Part shown: positions 44,406 through 56,341 of the stretch, one piece after another | Numbering within the stretch: the stretch's first letter is position 1 | Layout: the number at the start of each line of letters is the position of its first letter | From: Lucinisca nassula | Lineage: Eukaryota; Mollusca; Bivalvia; Lucinida; Lucinidae | Direction: 5' to 3' | NCBI GenBank assembly: GCA_963580285.1 | Contig: CAUZLF010000247.1 | Coordinates: 62,001-126,000, forward strand | DNA length: 64,000 nucleotides | The notes under the pieces: generated by a model | What the model saw: the letters and a program-made list of their open reading frames with translations, nothing else | Databases searched by the model: none | Told to the model about the DNA's origin: nothing | Position numbers and translations under genes: made by a program

Positions 44406-44892
44406 GTTTGGGCTCATTTTGGATGGAGGGGATTCTCGTCTTGTGGTTGGATCATTAAATTGTACCTGTATCGATTTTTAGGTGACTCGTTGGGCAGTTG
44501 AAGGTTCGGTAAAAGTGCCGTATTTTATCACTTCCGCCGATATTTACAGCAGTGAAAACGAAAGTTGGATTTTTCGCCCATGAAATATTTGCGTCCGACG
44601 GACGCACATATTTTACGATCGTGCGTCCTCAGTCCTATTTGTGCGTCCTGGACGCAGGACGCAGGGGTAAAAAAATCACTGACCAGCAAAGTGAAATTAA
44701 TTAATTGACCAAATGGTTTCATAGTTTACAAATTTAGTTAATTTAAGAAAGAAGATGCCTTGTTCAGAATTCTGTAGCGAACCCCAGCCAGATATAAGTT
44801 TTAAAAAACAAAAACAACAAAAAAATCGATTTTCCTGACATTGTGAATTTAATAAAGACAATATACATGTTATTATTTATTTATTTATTCAT

Positions 44893-46300
44893 TAGCTCCA
44901 CTGGCCGAAGGCCAGCGGGGCTATTGTCATGGCCCTGTGTCCGTCGTGCGTCCGTGCGTTAACTTTTATATTTAAACATCTTCTCCTCCTAAACTACTGG
45001 GCCAATTGTAACCAAACTTCACAGGAATGTTCCTTACATAGTCCTCTTCTAAATTCCTTCAAAGAATTTTGTTACACCCAGAACTCTGGTTACCATGGCA
45101 ACAAAACCACAAAAAAAATAAAAATCTTTAAAAATCTTCTCCTCCAAAACCACCTGTTGGATTTCATTTTATTTTGCATGAATGTTCCTTGGGTGGACCT
45201 CTTTCAGATTCCTTGAAGAAATTTTGATCCGACAAAAAACATGGCCGCCATGGGCGGGGCTTATTTTCGCTATTTAACATATAGTGTAATGCTAAAACAT
45301 CTTCTCCTCCTAAACTCCTGGGCCAATTGTAACCAAACTTCACAGGAATTTTCCTTACTTAGTCCTCTTCTAAATTCTTTCAAAAAATTTTGTTACACCC
45401 TGAACTCTGGTTGCCATGGCAACAAAACCACACAAAAAATTAAAAATCTTTAAAAATCTTCTCCTCCAAAACCACCTGTTGGATTTCATTTTTATTTTGC
45501 ATGAATGTTCCTTGGGTGGACCTCTTTCAGATTACTTGAAGAAATTTTGATCCGACAAAAAACATGGCCACCATGGACGGGGCTTATTTTCCCTATTTAA
45601 CAAATAGTGTAATGCTAAAACATCTTCTCCTCCTAAACTCCTGGGCCAATTGAAACCAAACTACACAGTAATGTTCCTTACTTAATCCTCTTCTAAATTC
45701 CTTCAAAAAATTTTGTTACACCCTGAACTCTGGTTGCCATGGCAACAAACCACACAAAAAAATAAAAATCTTTAAAAATCTTCTCCTCCAAAACCACCTG
45801 TTGGATTTCATTTTTATTTTGCATGAATGTTCCTTGGGTGGACCTCTTTTAGATTCCTTGAAGAAATTTTGATCCGACAAAAAACATGGCCGCCATGGGC
45901 GGGGCTTATTTTCACTATTTAACATATAATGTAATGCTAAAAAATTTTCTTCTGCAAAAGTACTTGTGGGATTTCATTGTTATTTGGCATGAATGTTCCT
46001 TGGGTGGACCATTGTCAGATTCCTTGAAAAAAATTGGATCTTACAAAAAACATGGCCACCATGGGCGAGGCTTATTTTCACTATATAACATCTAGTGTAA
46101 TGCTGAAAATATCTTCTTCTGCAAAAGTTCTTGTTTTAGTTCATAGTTATTTGGCATGCATGTTCCTTGGGTGGACCCCTGTCAGATTCCTTGAAGAAAT
46201 TTTGATCCGACAAAAAACATGGCTGCCGTGGGGGGGATTTATTTTCACTATATAACATATAGTGTAATGTTAAAAAAGTCTTCTCTTCTTCAAAAGTTCT
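44893..46300 (-). mobile_element. Tandem-monomer hairpin element, family B, copy 1
   Basis: Reads on the minus strand. The 3' end is the hairpin CTGGCCTTCGGCCAG followed by TGGAGCTAA (44893 side), preceded by ACGCACGGACGCACGACGGA. Monomers of about 305 bp consist of two related halves, each with a CTTCTCCTCC-type word on the plus strand. CATGGCCGCCATGGGCGG and GAATGTTCCTTGGGTGGACC recur in every unit. The 5' boundary near 46300 is not sharp. No ORF. Confidence 0.75.
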
Positions 46301-46708
46301 TGTTTATTTATTTATTTATGTAAATGTAACTTCCTGTATCTGAATTAATCTCCTCCGATTTTGCTGCCTATCACATATCTATAGAGGTCCACCTACAAAT
46401 TATCATTCTACATATTCAAAACATCAGAAATTTCACTTGCCCATCACACTCGTGATAGAACTGATGTTTTCAACTCAATCTTAGCAAACTATTTATACGA
46501 CTTTATGTTTCAAAATAAATTAAAAATACTGAGAGAGATTGATTTATTAGACCTAATTATACTACAGTGTCAACAGTTCTCCAGATCCCTGAGGGTTAAA
46601 ATGGCTTAGTTGAAAAGGGAGACATACCAAATTCGACGGAGGAAAGGAAAAAATAAATAAATAAATCAAAACATAAATAAATAAACACAAACGAGCCTGT
46701 TCATTTTT

Positions 46709-48090
46709 TAGCTCCACTGGCCGAAGACACACGGGTCTTATGTTATGGCCCTGTATCCGTTGTGCGTCAGTGCCGTCATGCGTTAACTTTTTTCTTTAAA
46801 GATCTCCTTAACTACTTGGTCGATTGTAACCAAACTTCACAGGAATGTTTCTCACATAGTCCTCTTCTAAATTCCTTCAAAGAATTTTGTTACATGCAGA
46901 ACAAAATGGCATCGAAACCCAAAAAAAATATTTAAAAATCTTCTCCTCCAAAACCGCTCAATGGATTTTATTCTTATTTTGCATGAATGTTCCTTGGGTG
47001 GACCTCTGTCAGATTCCTTGAAGAAATTCGGATCAGACAAAAAACATGGCCACCATGGCCATGCCCCTTGGCTCATTAGCTTTCAAAGACTTATAAGGGG
47101 AAAAGTTTAAAAAACCTTCTCCAAAACTGCTCAACTTAATGGATTTCATTCTTACTTTGCATGAATGTTCCTTGGGTGGATCTCTGTCAGATTCCTTGAA
47201 GCAATTTTGATCAGACAAAAAACATGGCCGCCATGGACACGCCCATTGGCTGATTAGCTTCCATAGACTTATAAAGGGATCTTTTTTTTTAAATCTTCTC
47301 CTCCAAAACCCTAAATGGATTTCGTTCTTAATTTTCATGAATGTTCCTTGTGTGGACCATTGTCAGATTCATTGAAGAAATTTTGATCAGACAAAAACAT
47401 GGCCGCCATTGCCACCACCTTTGGCTCATTAGCTTCCATAGACCAATAAAGGGAAAAACTTCTTCTCTGAAACCATAAAGCCTAAAGCTATGACATTTAG
47501 TATGTAGCAAATATATGTGGTCACCTACTAAGTCCTTCCAACTATGCCTCTGGAGTCCAAATTGGCAATGCCCCGGTGCTTAGTAGCTCCCATAGACTAA
47601 TAATGAAAAAATCTTGAAACTTTTCTCCTCTGAAACCATAAGGTGAGAGCTTAGTATGAAGCAACTTTAAGTATTCAGCTGCATAAATCCTGCCAACCAT
47701 GCCCCTGGGGTCCAAATTGGCCACACCCTGAGGCCCATAAGCTCCCATAGACTTATACTGGGAAAAACTGACAAAATCTTCTTCTCTGAAACCATCAGCG
47801 CCCAGAGCTTAGATATTTAGTATGCAGCAACGTCAAGTGGTCACTCAAATAAATCCTGCCAACAATGCCCCTGGGGTAAAAAATTGGCCATGCCCAGAGG
47901 CTTATTACTTCCCATAGACTTATAATAGGAAAAACTTAAAAAAAGTCTTCTTCTCTGAAGCCATAAGGCCCAGAGCTTTAGATATTTAGAACGGAACAAT
48001 GCCAAATGGTCACTCACATAAATCCTGCCAACCATGGCTCAGAGGTCCAAAAATATAGAATGGACATTCCTTGGGTGGATCACTTGTTTT
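46709..48090 (-). mobile_element. Tandem-monomer hairpin element, family B, copy 2
   Basis: Same terminal end (TAGCTCCACTGGCCGAAG on the plus strand, hairpin decayed to GGCCGAAGACACACGGG). It then has monomers that change gradually from the copy-1 type to units with ACCATAAGG, AATTGGCCATGCCC and CTCCCATAGACTTATA words, which resemble those of the element at 58643. Confidence 0.7.
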
Positions 48091-49257
48091 TTTTTTACGG
48101 CGTAGCCGTTATAGTTTTGCTTTTGTCCCACATTTTTCGTTATTCCATTGCTCAATAAAACCACATGTCCAAGGAGATGACCATTTCATTGGTCAATGAT
48201 TTGCATAAATAAATCTACTAAAAAAAACACGACAGTTTACCGAAGTTTTAAACTAGGAAATGTTTCATTTTTTTATGTGAGACATGAATGAAAAATATAT
48301 ACAGTTTCGGCTTGCTCACCGTCTTGTCCTTTGATGACCATACGTCATATGTATAATTGTGTTTCTAGTGAATTCTGAAACTGCTGCGGTGAATAGCTAT
48401 TTTGACCTAATTTCACGTGGTTTGTCTATATAGCGAAAGGAACCATTTCGCGAAAGGAAGGTTCCTTTCGCGAAAGGAAGAATTTTCTGCGAAAGCAATT
48501 GTTTGTTTGATTTGAGGTTTAACGTTCCCATCAACACTGTGTAGGTCATTTTGGAGACGTTGCTTCCAAGTTTGTGGAACTTTTACCCGACATTGAGATA
48601 AAATGACACCTCAAGCCCTGTTGCCCAATGAAACCAATAAAGAGATATAGCATGACAAAAACATGTAATAATCGCATTACAAATTGACAGATGTTTAATT
48701 TACAATATATGCCCAATAAAAGTTGCAGTGTATCATTTGTCTTCAGCATACTTTATGTCCTCCATTTTAACACAAAATGGACATTTTCGAATACCATTAA
48801 TGTTATATTAATTCTGAAAAGGAATAAGTGTAATTTGAGTTTTAGTTCGGTGCACATAAGATCAAGTTTCCATCCGTTTGTCTGCTCGTCCGTTTGTTCG
48901 TCCGTCTATGCGTTTACGTTCACCATGTCGACAACCCTAAATGTTAACCCTAGAATTTGTGTTCAAAAACAGTAAATGATAAAGTTTTCTTATTTGTTGT
49001 GCATATACTTGAGATCATAAATGAAATGAGGTCATGTTTTTAACCTTGACCTTTTACATTGACCTTAGCTCAAACAGGCGGGACACCGCCCTCTGCAAAG
49101 CTATTTTACCTCGCGTGACATCTGAATTGTTTGAATACAGTAAACCAGTTCATAGCTAGACAACTGTTGCTGTCACTATTGTAGCTCATATTTCTAAACA
49201 ACCTTCCAATTAAATCTACGCCGCATATCTTTTTTAAAGATATTTCTTGTTACCCAT
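48091..49257. other. No gene seen, one R-B fragment
   Basis: R-B fragment at 48504-48640 (TTTGTTTGATTTGAGGTTTA to CCCAATGAAACCAATAAAG). An AAGGAACCATTTCGCGAAAG repeat pair lies at 48437-48480. CGTCCGTTTGTTCGTCCGTC at 48886-48908 hints at a decayed tandem-monomer element end. Confidence 0.45.
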
Positions 49258-49380
49258 TGCATGCAGGAAAACCCTAAATGGGTACCTTGGCAAACAGTGC
49301 TGGCCCAGATCAGACCCCACAGAACACCGTGTCTGATCAGGGCCTGCACTATTTGCTAACAGAATTTTCCATCAAAAATA
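49258..49380. repeat. MITE family M2 fragment
   Basis: TAAATGGGTACCTTGGCAAA, CAGTGCTGGCCCAGATCAGA and GTGTCTGATCAGGGCC; the terminal TTAA is lost on the left. Confidence 0.55.
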
Positions 49381-49599
49381 GAAAAAATAGGCCTGACACC
49401 CCTTATATGACAAATGGACTGGTCCAACATATAGCAATAGAAGAGTTCACTAGTATACAATTGGGTAATGTAATAAATATGACAATTGTCTGAAGTTGGC
49501 CGGTGGAGCGACAGGCCCTCTTGGGCCTCTTGTTTATCTATAGATCTGCACAAAAGTACTTTATCTTTTTTCACATGCCTATTCAAATGTGCTGAAATT

Positions 49600-49890
49600 T
49601 TATCAACTGAAAACTTGAAAAAAAAACAACAAAAAAACGAGTACCCACATTGTAGGTTTGGAGCAGAACGCACACTTCTCTATGCCCCATTTATTTCCCT
49701 GTATAAAATTGTGGGGTTTAAGGGGGGGGGGGGGGGGTGTAAAATCTATAAAGGCATGTTTTATGATGTTATAAAATATGTGGGGGAATACAAAATTTCT
49801 TTATCATAGTCCCAAGACATAGACTGTGGGTACACGTTAGAACCGCCTCAATTAGTACCCACAACATATGTCAGGCTTGCACGCACAAAT
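49600..49890. repeat. M3-related MITE remnant with a G-tract
   Basis: Contains GAGTACCCACATTGTAGG, TAAAATTGTGGGGTTTAAGG, a run of about 17 G (49720-49737), AAGGCATGTTTTATGATG and GGGTACACGTTAGAACCGCC. Confidence 0.5.
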
Positions 49891-50069
49891 GATTACACCT
49901 ACTGCAGTTTTTTTAACTCCTTATAGTTTTTCGACGAAACTTTGAACACCAAATTGTGACTTAATGTCAATTTGAAGATTTTTTCGACGAAAATTCTACC
50001 AAAAACTGGTTCGATGAACAGTATCATTTAATGGAAAGATACATTAAACCAAGTGGTCTTACTGCCCGC

Positions 50070-50160
50070 GTCCATCCGGGCTTGAAGAAATACATGGGTT
50101 TGATGATGCTTCCGCGCAGACCTGAAACCGACCTGCACACGAGTACTGGTAAACCTCTTA
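50070..50160 (-). repeat. Dispersed repeat R-B fragment
   Basis: GGGCTTGAAGAAATACATGG, GATGATGCTTCCGCGCAG and GAGTACTGGTAAACC: the GC-rich half only. Confidence 0.65.
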
Positions 50161-50315
50161 ATTAGAACTAAGCTTCAGCTGAAAATAGGTGAAATGCCAC
50201 TTTCAGTGGATTCATCATGTTGTTATTCGTACATCCAACTGAACAACAACTTTAAGGAATCTTTTCTTAAAACGTTTTCTTTGTGAAACCAACAAAACAA
50301 GCGTGTTAACACAGT

Positions 50316-50546
50316 TTTTTTTTTTGGTTTGGGTTTTACGGCCCTTTCAAGACTATTTCACTCATATCGAGCCGATCGTTAATCAGAGGTGGGCGAAAAC
50401 CGGAGTACCCGGAGAAAAACCACCTGACCTTCCGTTGCAGAACTTGGCGTCTCACATGTGACCCGAGCGAGGCTCGAACCACAGCGGTGAGAGACCTAAT
50501 GATCAAGAGTCAGCGCTCTTAACCACTAGGCCACGGAGGCCCGTTT
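50316..50546 (-). mobile_element. tRNA-derived SINE, family S2
   Basis: Same structure as 30722-30948 (CGGAGTACCCGGAGAAAAAC, CGAGCGAGGCTCGAACCACA, TTAACCACTAGGCCACGG on the plus strand). It is flanked by perfect 14-bp repeats CGTGTTAACACAGT (50302-50315 and 50547-50560). Confidence 0.87.
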
Positions 50547-50590
50547 CGTGTTAACACAGTGCAATATGTGTGCAACAAAGCGTACCAAGG

Positions 50591-50908
50591 TCAGTGGACT
50601 GCTTTTGTTGTCACCGAAATGGTTGGTTGCTGTGCGCGATGAACATCCGAAGTAATCCGAATGAGCAAAGTGCCCGGATAACGAAAATCACGAATCGGAA
50701 CCGCGGATACTATTACACCTACCCATTCTTTCAATAAATCTTCGAAGTCGAAGTAGCCCACATGGTCATATGAACTCAAGTCGAAATAAACCCATGAGAA
50801 TGGAACTGCCTTTTTACTTAAATGCAGTATTTTTAGAAAACTGCCGGCCACAAATATGCGGCTTCGCATGTCGTAGGCATCAGCAGCCGTAATTTTATGG
50901 CAATCCAT
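50591..50908 (-). CDS. Hypothetical protein or first coding exon
   Basis: A 105-codon frame from ATG at 50908 lies in low-repeat sequence with normal coding-like composition. It reads MDCHKITAADAYDMRSRIF, then SKKAVPFSWVYFDLSSYDHV, DFEDLLKEW and RDFRYPGTLLIRITSDV. No signal peptide or membrane segment is seen and I do not recognise a family. A strong donor-like GAATGG|GTAGGT occurs after LLKEW (about 50726), so the true product may be a 61-residue first exon spliced to something outside my recognition. Alternatively the whole frame is used, or it is non-coding. Confidence 0.4.
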   Translation of the reverse strand: MDCHKITAADAYDMRSRIFVAGSFLKILHLSKKAVPFSWVYFDLSSYDHVGYFDFEDLLKEWVGVIVSAVPIRDFRYPGTLLIRITSDVHRAQQPTISVTTKAVH

Positions 50909-51010
50909 TTCTAAAAATCAGCCAATTTGTTTACAACGAAGGGAGCGGTTATTATTTCTATCGAGACTAGAAGTACGACAACCGTGTATAATTCACCGAC
51001 AAGACAGGTC

Positions 51011-51199
51011 ACCGACGGTAGGTATAATACACCTAGAACGATTCCCAATGGAATAGTCTTCCCTCCTCTGCGGTGAATGCCAAGTCCGCAGAAGAGTTCA
51101 AAGCCCGCACAGTGTAAGATTGGGTCTCAGAGGTATGCGTTTTAGGATACCTCTGTTATGCAGATTGTAGGTTCTAGGTGTATTATACCTACCGTCGGT
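51011..51199. mobile_element. LINE 3' fragment bracketed by a perfect 29-bp inverted repeat
   Basis: Bases 51011-51039 (beginning ACCGACGGTAGGTATAATAC) and 51171-51199 (ending ATACCTACCGTCGGT) are exact reverse complements. Between them lie 131 bp homologous to 43170-43302 of the LINE at 42540, including its last codons (NAKSAEEFKARTV, stop). Confidence 0.85.
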
Positions 51200-51224
51200 C
51201 TAAACTTGGTGTATTTCTTGTTAT

Positions 51225-51372
51225 ACAGTTTGTCATGCATGTGCATAGAGTACATGTGTGATGTTTATATAATGCCAGTGTGATATTTTGTCATGCATGT
51301 GCATAAGGTGCATGTGTGATATTTGTAATGCCAATTTGATATTTATTCATGCATGTGCATGGGTAGTACATG
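51225..51372. repeat. Imperfect tandem repeat (CATGCATGTGCAT)
   Basis: Three units of about 60 bp, each with TCATGCATGTGCAT followed by GTGTGAT or ATGTATGAT. Confidence 0.7.
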
Positions 51373-51515
51373 TATGATTTTTGCCATATATGAAATAGTT
51401 GTTAATTGTGGTAGATTCTGTTCTGTTGGTTTTATATTAATATTTGAACATACTATACACTTGGCGGCAATATTTATTATATGGAACAAGCAAGCTAAAA
51501 AATCAGTATTTCTAT

Positions 51516-52210
51516 CTATCTATCTATATATCCTGCAGCACCCTCTCGCGAGGATTATGTGCAGCTGCGCGCGTCAGAAAAAGAAAAGTGTGATAGAAGA
51601 AAAAGTATTAGATTTTAGGAGAATTGAAAGTAAAAACAGTGTTAGTAAAGTAGAGATTAAAAGCAGATAAAAACATTGTTTCACGGTTCATGGCATTGGG
51701 TGATGGAGGGTGCATATGGTCGATCTGAAAGAATCCAGATCGGAGCACACAACAGCATGAGGGGGAAGGTGATTCCATTGTACCACAGCCAAGGGGAAGA
51801 AACTGTATTTATAGTAACTGGCAGTAGTAGGGATTTGAATATAGTGCATAGTATGCATGTTTTTAGTAGTTCTGATTGGATGTCGGATGTATGTAGGGAG
51901 CGGAATCTCGACAAGATTATACTATCTTGTAGAACAATAGGAGGCGAGCATCTGCCCGCCTCTGTTCCAATGATCTCCATTCCAGGGTATTAAGCATCTG
52001 GGTCACACTACTATATGAAGAGTAGTCATGTTTGACCCATCTAGCTGCTCTTCTTTGGACTTGCTCAACCTTGTTTATATTTGACTGGGTATATGGGCTC
52101 CACACAGGGGAGGCATACTCAAGCTGGGGCCTAACAAGGGTATTATAAGCTGTTTCACGTATGCCTTGATGTTTGGTGCGTATATTCCTACGTATGTAAT
52201 TTCCAAATTA
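51516..52210 (-). pseudogene. 5'-truncated LINE fragment
   Basis: On the minus strand: RPQLEYASPVWSPYTQSN, NKVEQVQRRAARWVKHDY, LNTLEWRSLEQRRAD and LLLFYKI, then a stop. Further homologous residues follow (APYIHPTSNQNY; DRPYAPS; NAMNRET) with interruptions. It is a Jockey/CR1-like ORF2 C-terminus of a different subfamily from 42587. The 3' end carries TATCTATCTATCTATATATC on the plus strand (51512-51531), the tail. Inactive. Confidence 0.75.
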
Positions 52211-52930
52211 CACATAGATAAAAATTCAGATGCTTGTTCTCTCTGTTTATGTAAAGCATACACATTACAGTGATTCTTGGATATTGTTCTTTTATTAGTT
52301 TTAATTATATTTTTGTGTCATTTCTGTTTAGCAGTGATATTTGGTCATTACAGTGTTAAAATTCTTTATTTGTAATTGCTAGTCGTATATCTAAAATCAA
52401 CCGAGACTCCAGTGCTTACATTGCTTTATGTTGTCCCTTAAGGTGCAGCACTTTGTAGTCCCTTGTTACTGACAACTTGCGTGCAGTGGATATATATAGA
52501 TCTGTAAATTACTATCAGCTCAAAATTGGTTTCTCTATGCATTTATACAAGATTGTCTCACACTGCTTATTCAGTAAATCATTCACCATTCTTAAGTTAT
52601 TCAGGCCATTTACAGAAATCCATTTCATAAATGTTTATTACCTTTAATCCAGCTATTCATAGTGGTCAGCTACTCTAAAACATTTGATAAATTCATTAAC
52701 CATTTATATTAAAATTAAAGCAACCTCTAGCTTATTAGAAATTTTATTAATAGATCTTGTTTGTTACACTTGCTAATTTCTAAATTCTGTTCCCTATTGA
52801 GCCTCCTTTTTCATAAAAGGAGGCGTAGTAAAAACCATAAATTTTAACAACAATAATCTCATGTGCATATAGCTTTCTTTAGCCACCTCTAGGTTCTTCA
52901 TAAAAGGAGGCGAGTGATGTGCCGTTAGGC
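52211..52930. other. No gene seen; local inverted repeat
   Basis: AT-rich. At 52810-52935 TTCATAAAAGGAGGCG occurs twice in direct orientation, and GTGCATATAGCT faces AGCTATATGCAC. Confidence 0.45.
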
Positions 52931-53132
52931 TGTAGCTATATGCACATTCGACAACAACAACAAGATCCCCGACAAGATCTACGGAGACGGACGGAAACAA
53001 CCGACATTGAATCAGGTGACTAACTTTGGGCACGAGGAACACGGAGGGCTGACCACGCTACTATCGCCACTTACCGTTCTGCAGCCTACCAGTGTGCTTC
53101 GAGTCTACTCAAGCCAGGGCTGTGGGATTGGT
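52931..53132 (+). CDS. Short coding-like stretch ending at a strong donor
   Basis: The open frame reads AVAICTFDNNNKIPDKIYGD, then GRKQPTLNQVTNFGHEEHGG, SVLRVYSSQGCGI, and reaches ATTG|GTAAGTAC at 53133. It is directly followed (53155) by the 3' end of the LINE family seen at 42540. It may be the start of that LINE's first ORF joined to its 3' end by an internal loss, or a host exon. No start codon in frame was fixed. Confidence 0.3.
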
Positions 53133-53154
53133 AAGTACCATTTTGATATCAATA

Positions 53155-53272
53155 GTTTTAAGGACGCATCCAGTGCCTCTCTTCTTTTTTTTTTTTTTTT
53201 TTTTTTCAGCTAAATTCTAAATTTAGCCACCCAATCAACTGAGGTAATGGCCAGATATGACCGACTCAGTAT
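53155..53272 (+). repeat. LINE 3'-end fragment
   Basis: AGTTTTAAGGACGCATCCAG, a T-tract of about 22, TTTAGCCACCCAATCAACTG and ATGACCGACTCAGTATAAG match 43305-43410. Confidence 0.8.
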
Positions 53273-53584
53273 AAGGGTGAGAGTAATACTTTGACCAAAT
53301 CACTCTGACCACTCTGACTTTGACCAGTCCAAGTAAGTCCAACTTGGACCAACTGGGGTGTAAAACTCTGACCATTTACCTGTCTGACCATGATAGATAA
53401 TGCATATAATCACCCTGAATAAACATTTTAATAGCCTTTTTACAGGAAATAAATGGGTAATTTTAAGCAATTTCACTTTAAGGACTTTAAATAAGAATGA
53501 ACAAAATTTAATTGCTTATCATCATTAATTATTTTAAAATTATAAAACTGGGCTTTAACCAACATAATGAATATAATATATATG

Positions 53585-53781
53585 TTAACCCTTATCATGC
53601 TGTTCACGACCCCTATCTTTGCAAATAGTGTAGGTCCAGATAAGATGGCTTCTGATCAGGATCTACACTGCTTGGCACTCAGTTTATGAATTTGTAGCAA
53701 TAAATTACATCAAGTAATTTGATTGTTTGATAGACAGAAATGGGTGTGGCTTAAATGAATATTCAGCAAGATAAGGGTTAA
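53585..53781. mobile_element. piggyBac-like MITE, family M1
   Basis: TTAA-bounded (TTAACCCTTATCATGCTG ... CAGCAAGATAAGGGTTAA). The central hairpin is partly deleted. Confidence 0.75.
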
Positions 53782-54349
53782 AGGCATTTATTCTTGATTA
53801 TTGAGGACTATCATTTCATTACATAATATTATGTAGCCCTCAGTGCTCACTGGAGAGAAGTCCTCTGTCTTCAACAGGTAAGGGGCCGCCTTGGGGAAAA
53901 TCAATAAATTACTTACTGTTGACTGGTGTACATTATTGATTTTCCCCTTAAGTGTCTCAGTCAGGGGATTCAACAAGAGCTACTAATCACTCTATTAAGG
54001 GCCGCCTTTGATCTGCTATAGTCAGTAGATCACAGGGGGCAATAAAACAATTATGGACACACGGTGTGTTTAACTGTTTCAGAATAAATGCCTTTAAGTA
54101 GATCTATCCACTTATCAATCAAGACTCAGTATGTAGATTTTTTTCTCTATATAAAAGGGGTGGCCTGTTTAATCATCTCCAATAGATAATTCCTCCGGAC
54201 CATAGTGCACATCAAAGGCGTATCTTATCTAAGTGATTAAGAGGTGATTTTGAGCAGAGATTCTTTGCATAATTATTTATGACTTGGTAGGAGAAAGATC
54301 AAATTTGCTGTATGGGTGTGTAGAATCCTAATGAGTTAATTACACCTGG
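53782..54349. other. No gene seen
   Basis: Contains an inverted pair GGGGCCGCCTTGGGGAAAAT with GATTTTCCCC, and two copies of GGGCCGCCTT (53883 and 54000). No coding signal. Confidence 0.4.
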
Positions 54350-54654
54350 TCATACCATATCTCTAAAAAATACCATTATGAAAACAGGCCTATACAAATC
54401 TATTGAAAATTTAACCAAGAAAAATGGAAAATTTTCTGATAAAAATTCTGATTTTTCTTTCTTATTTCTACTCAAAACATAGATTGTGGGAACTCGATAG
54501 AACCACTCCGACGAGGTGGTTCTATCAAGTACCCACAATCTATATTTTTAGCAGAAATAAGAAAAATAATGTTTGCCCCCTTAAACCCCAGTTTTAATAT
54601 ATAAAAGTGGGGTTCAAGGGAGTTAAGATCGTAAAGGCATGTTTTTTGATTCCA

Positions 54655-55460
54655 GGACAAAATCCACCCCCCCCCGGACATAATCCCCCCCCCCCGGACA
54701 CCCCCCCCCCCTTTTTGTACAGGCGGACATAATCCCCCCCCCCAACATTTGTTCAGGTGGACAAAATCCCCCCTGGACAAAATCCCCCCGGACATAATCC
54801 CCCTGCTGTTTATAAAGGTGGACAGTATCCCGCACACCTCCACATGCACAATTACTGGTTTTTGAAAATCAGTCTGTCGTTTTGAAAACTGCAGATTCCA
54901 TATCAGATTTGGTGCAGTACTATCAAAGCTATATTGGTGCTCATGGAGAAATTATTGCCTGTCAACACTGTATAGGTCATTTTGGAGACGTTGCTTGTAA
55001 GATAAAAGTAAAAAGGGCATACTTGTATTAACTTTTTGAAATTGTACATGTGTTCTTTGGGGTTTTATGGACCTCTCAACCCATTAGAATTATATCTGAC
55101 ATGATCAGTTAACCTAACCCAGTTCCAGGCACACTTAGATTCCAGATCTTAGATTCCTGATCTGTATTGATTCCTGATCATTGCCTTCACTTCAATTTTA
55201 GAACCTCTACCATTACGAAAAATGCCTGTCCAAATATATTGAAAATTGACATATTCCAATAACAGATTCCAATATTTTTCATATTTCTGCTCGAAAACAT
55301 AGATTGTGGGTAGTGGAAGGATAATTAACTAGAACAATTTAGAGCAAGGGAAGGGGGGGGGGGGGATTATGTCCAACCTACCATACAGCGAGGGGGATTT
55401 TGTCCGCCTTTACAAAAAGGGGGATTTTGTCCGGGGGGCGGGGGGATTATGTCCGGCTAC
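54655..55460. mobile_element. Element with C-rich/G-rich inverted end arrays
   Basis: The left array (54655-54832) repeats GGACAAAATCCCCC and GGACATAATCCCCC with long C runs. The right array (55350-55460) is the inverse (GGGGGATTATGTCC, GGGGGATTTTGTCC). About 520 bp between them includes an R-B fragment (54955-54992) and an M3 fragment (about 55195-55318). Probably a non-autonomous DNA element with repetitive inverted ends. Confidence 0.6.
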
Positions 55461-55477
55461 CGATTTTTTGTGATGTT

Positions 55478-55745
55478 TGTTTGTTTTATTTTAGATTTAA
55501 CGACCCCGTCAACACTGTAAAGGTCATTTTGGAGACGTTGCTTCCGGTTTTGTGGGACTTTTAAGCCCTGCCGCCCAATGAAACCAATAGGGTTTATTAG
55601 CATGGATGGGCCGACTCGCACCGCTTTGCCTGGGCAGGCTTAGATCCTCTAAGCGGTTTACCAGACTCGTGTGCGGGTCGGTTTCAGCTCTGCATGGAAG
55701 CATCATGCAGCCCATCTATTTCTTCAAGCCCCGATTGGCGGGGCC
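55478..55745 (+). repeat. Dispersed repeat R-B, internally deleted
   Basis: From TTTGTTTTATTTTAGATTTA to AAGCCCCGATTGGCGGGGCC. It lacks the GATGAAATGACATCTC segment. Confidence 0.7.
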
Positions 55746-56341
55746 GTTTTTTTTTGTGGTGTATTTTCACAGAGAAGAACATGGTTGACATGTTCAATCA
55801 CCCATTTAAAGAAATGAACAAAGAAAGAAAGAAAACTTTAAACCTCTGGCCACTCTGACTTTGACCGGTCAAAGTAAATCCAGCTTGGACCAACTGGGAT
55901 GTAAAACTTTGACCATTTACCTGTTTGACCAAAACATTCTTGTAAGTAAATTGTTTTTTAGAAATAATTATTTTCAAGGATTATGATATTCTTTAAAACA
56001 TCCTGTATTTCAGTAGGTTAGGTAAGTATTTTTTAAGAAACATTTAATATACAGTTTGTCGTGTAACGTGTCAACAACGTCGTGTCTACATCAAACCAAC
56101 ATCAAAGCCATGCATTGAATTTGACTTTGCAACAGAACGTTGCGTTGGTGATAATACGGTGCTTAATAAAATGCCATTTGCCCAGTGCTCGGGCCTATCA
56201 AGACTCAGTGGGATTGGAACATTTAATTCAAAACAAACATAGAACACCCTTTCAGTGCATGAGAATCAAACACTCCTTCGCAAGTGCAAGATTTTACAGT
56301 AAAATCTGGTAGATTTGTTCAACTTTCCCAGCCCTTACATT

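Noticed and set aside
54472..54849. Gly-rich 125-codon ORF on the minus strand
   Set aside because: It is translated from the GGACATAATCCCCC arrays plus an M3 MITE fragment, so the composition is purely repeat-driven.
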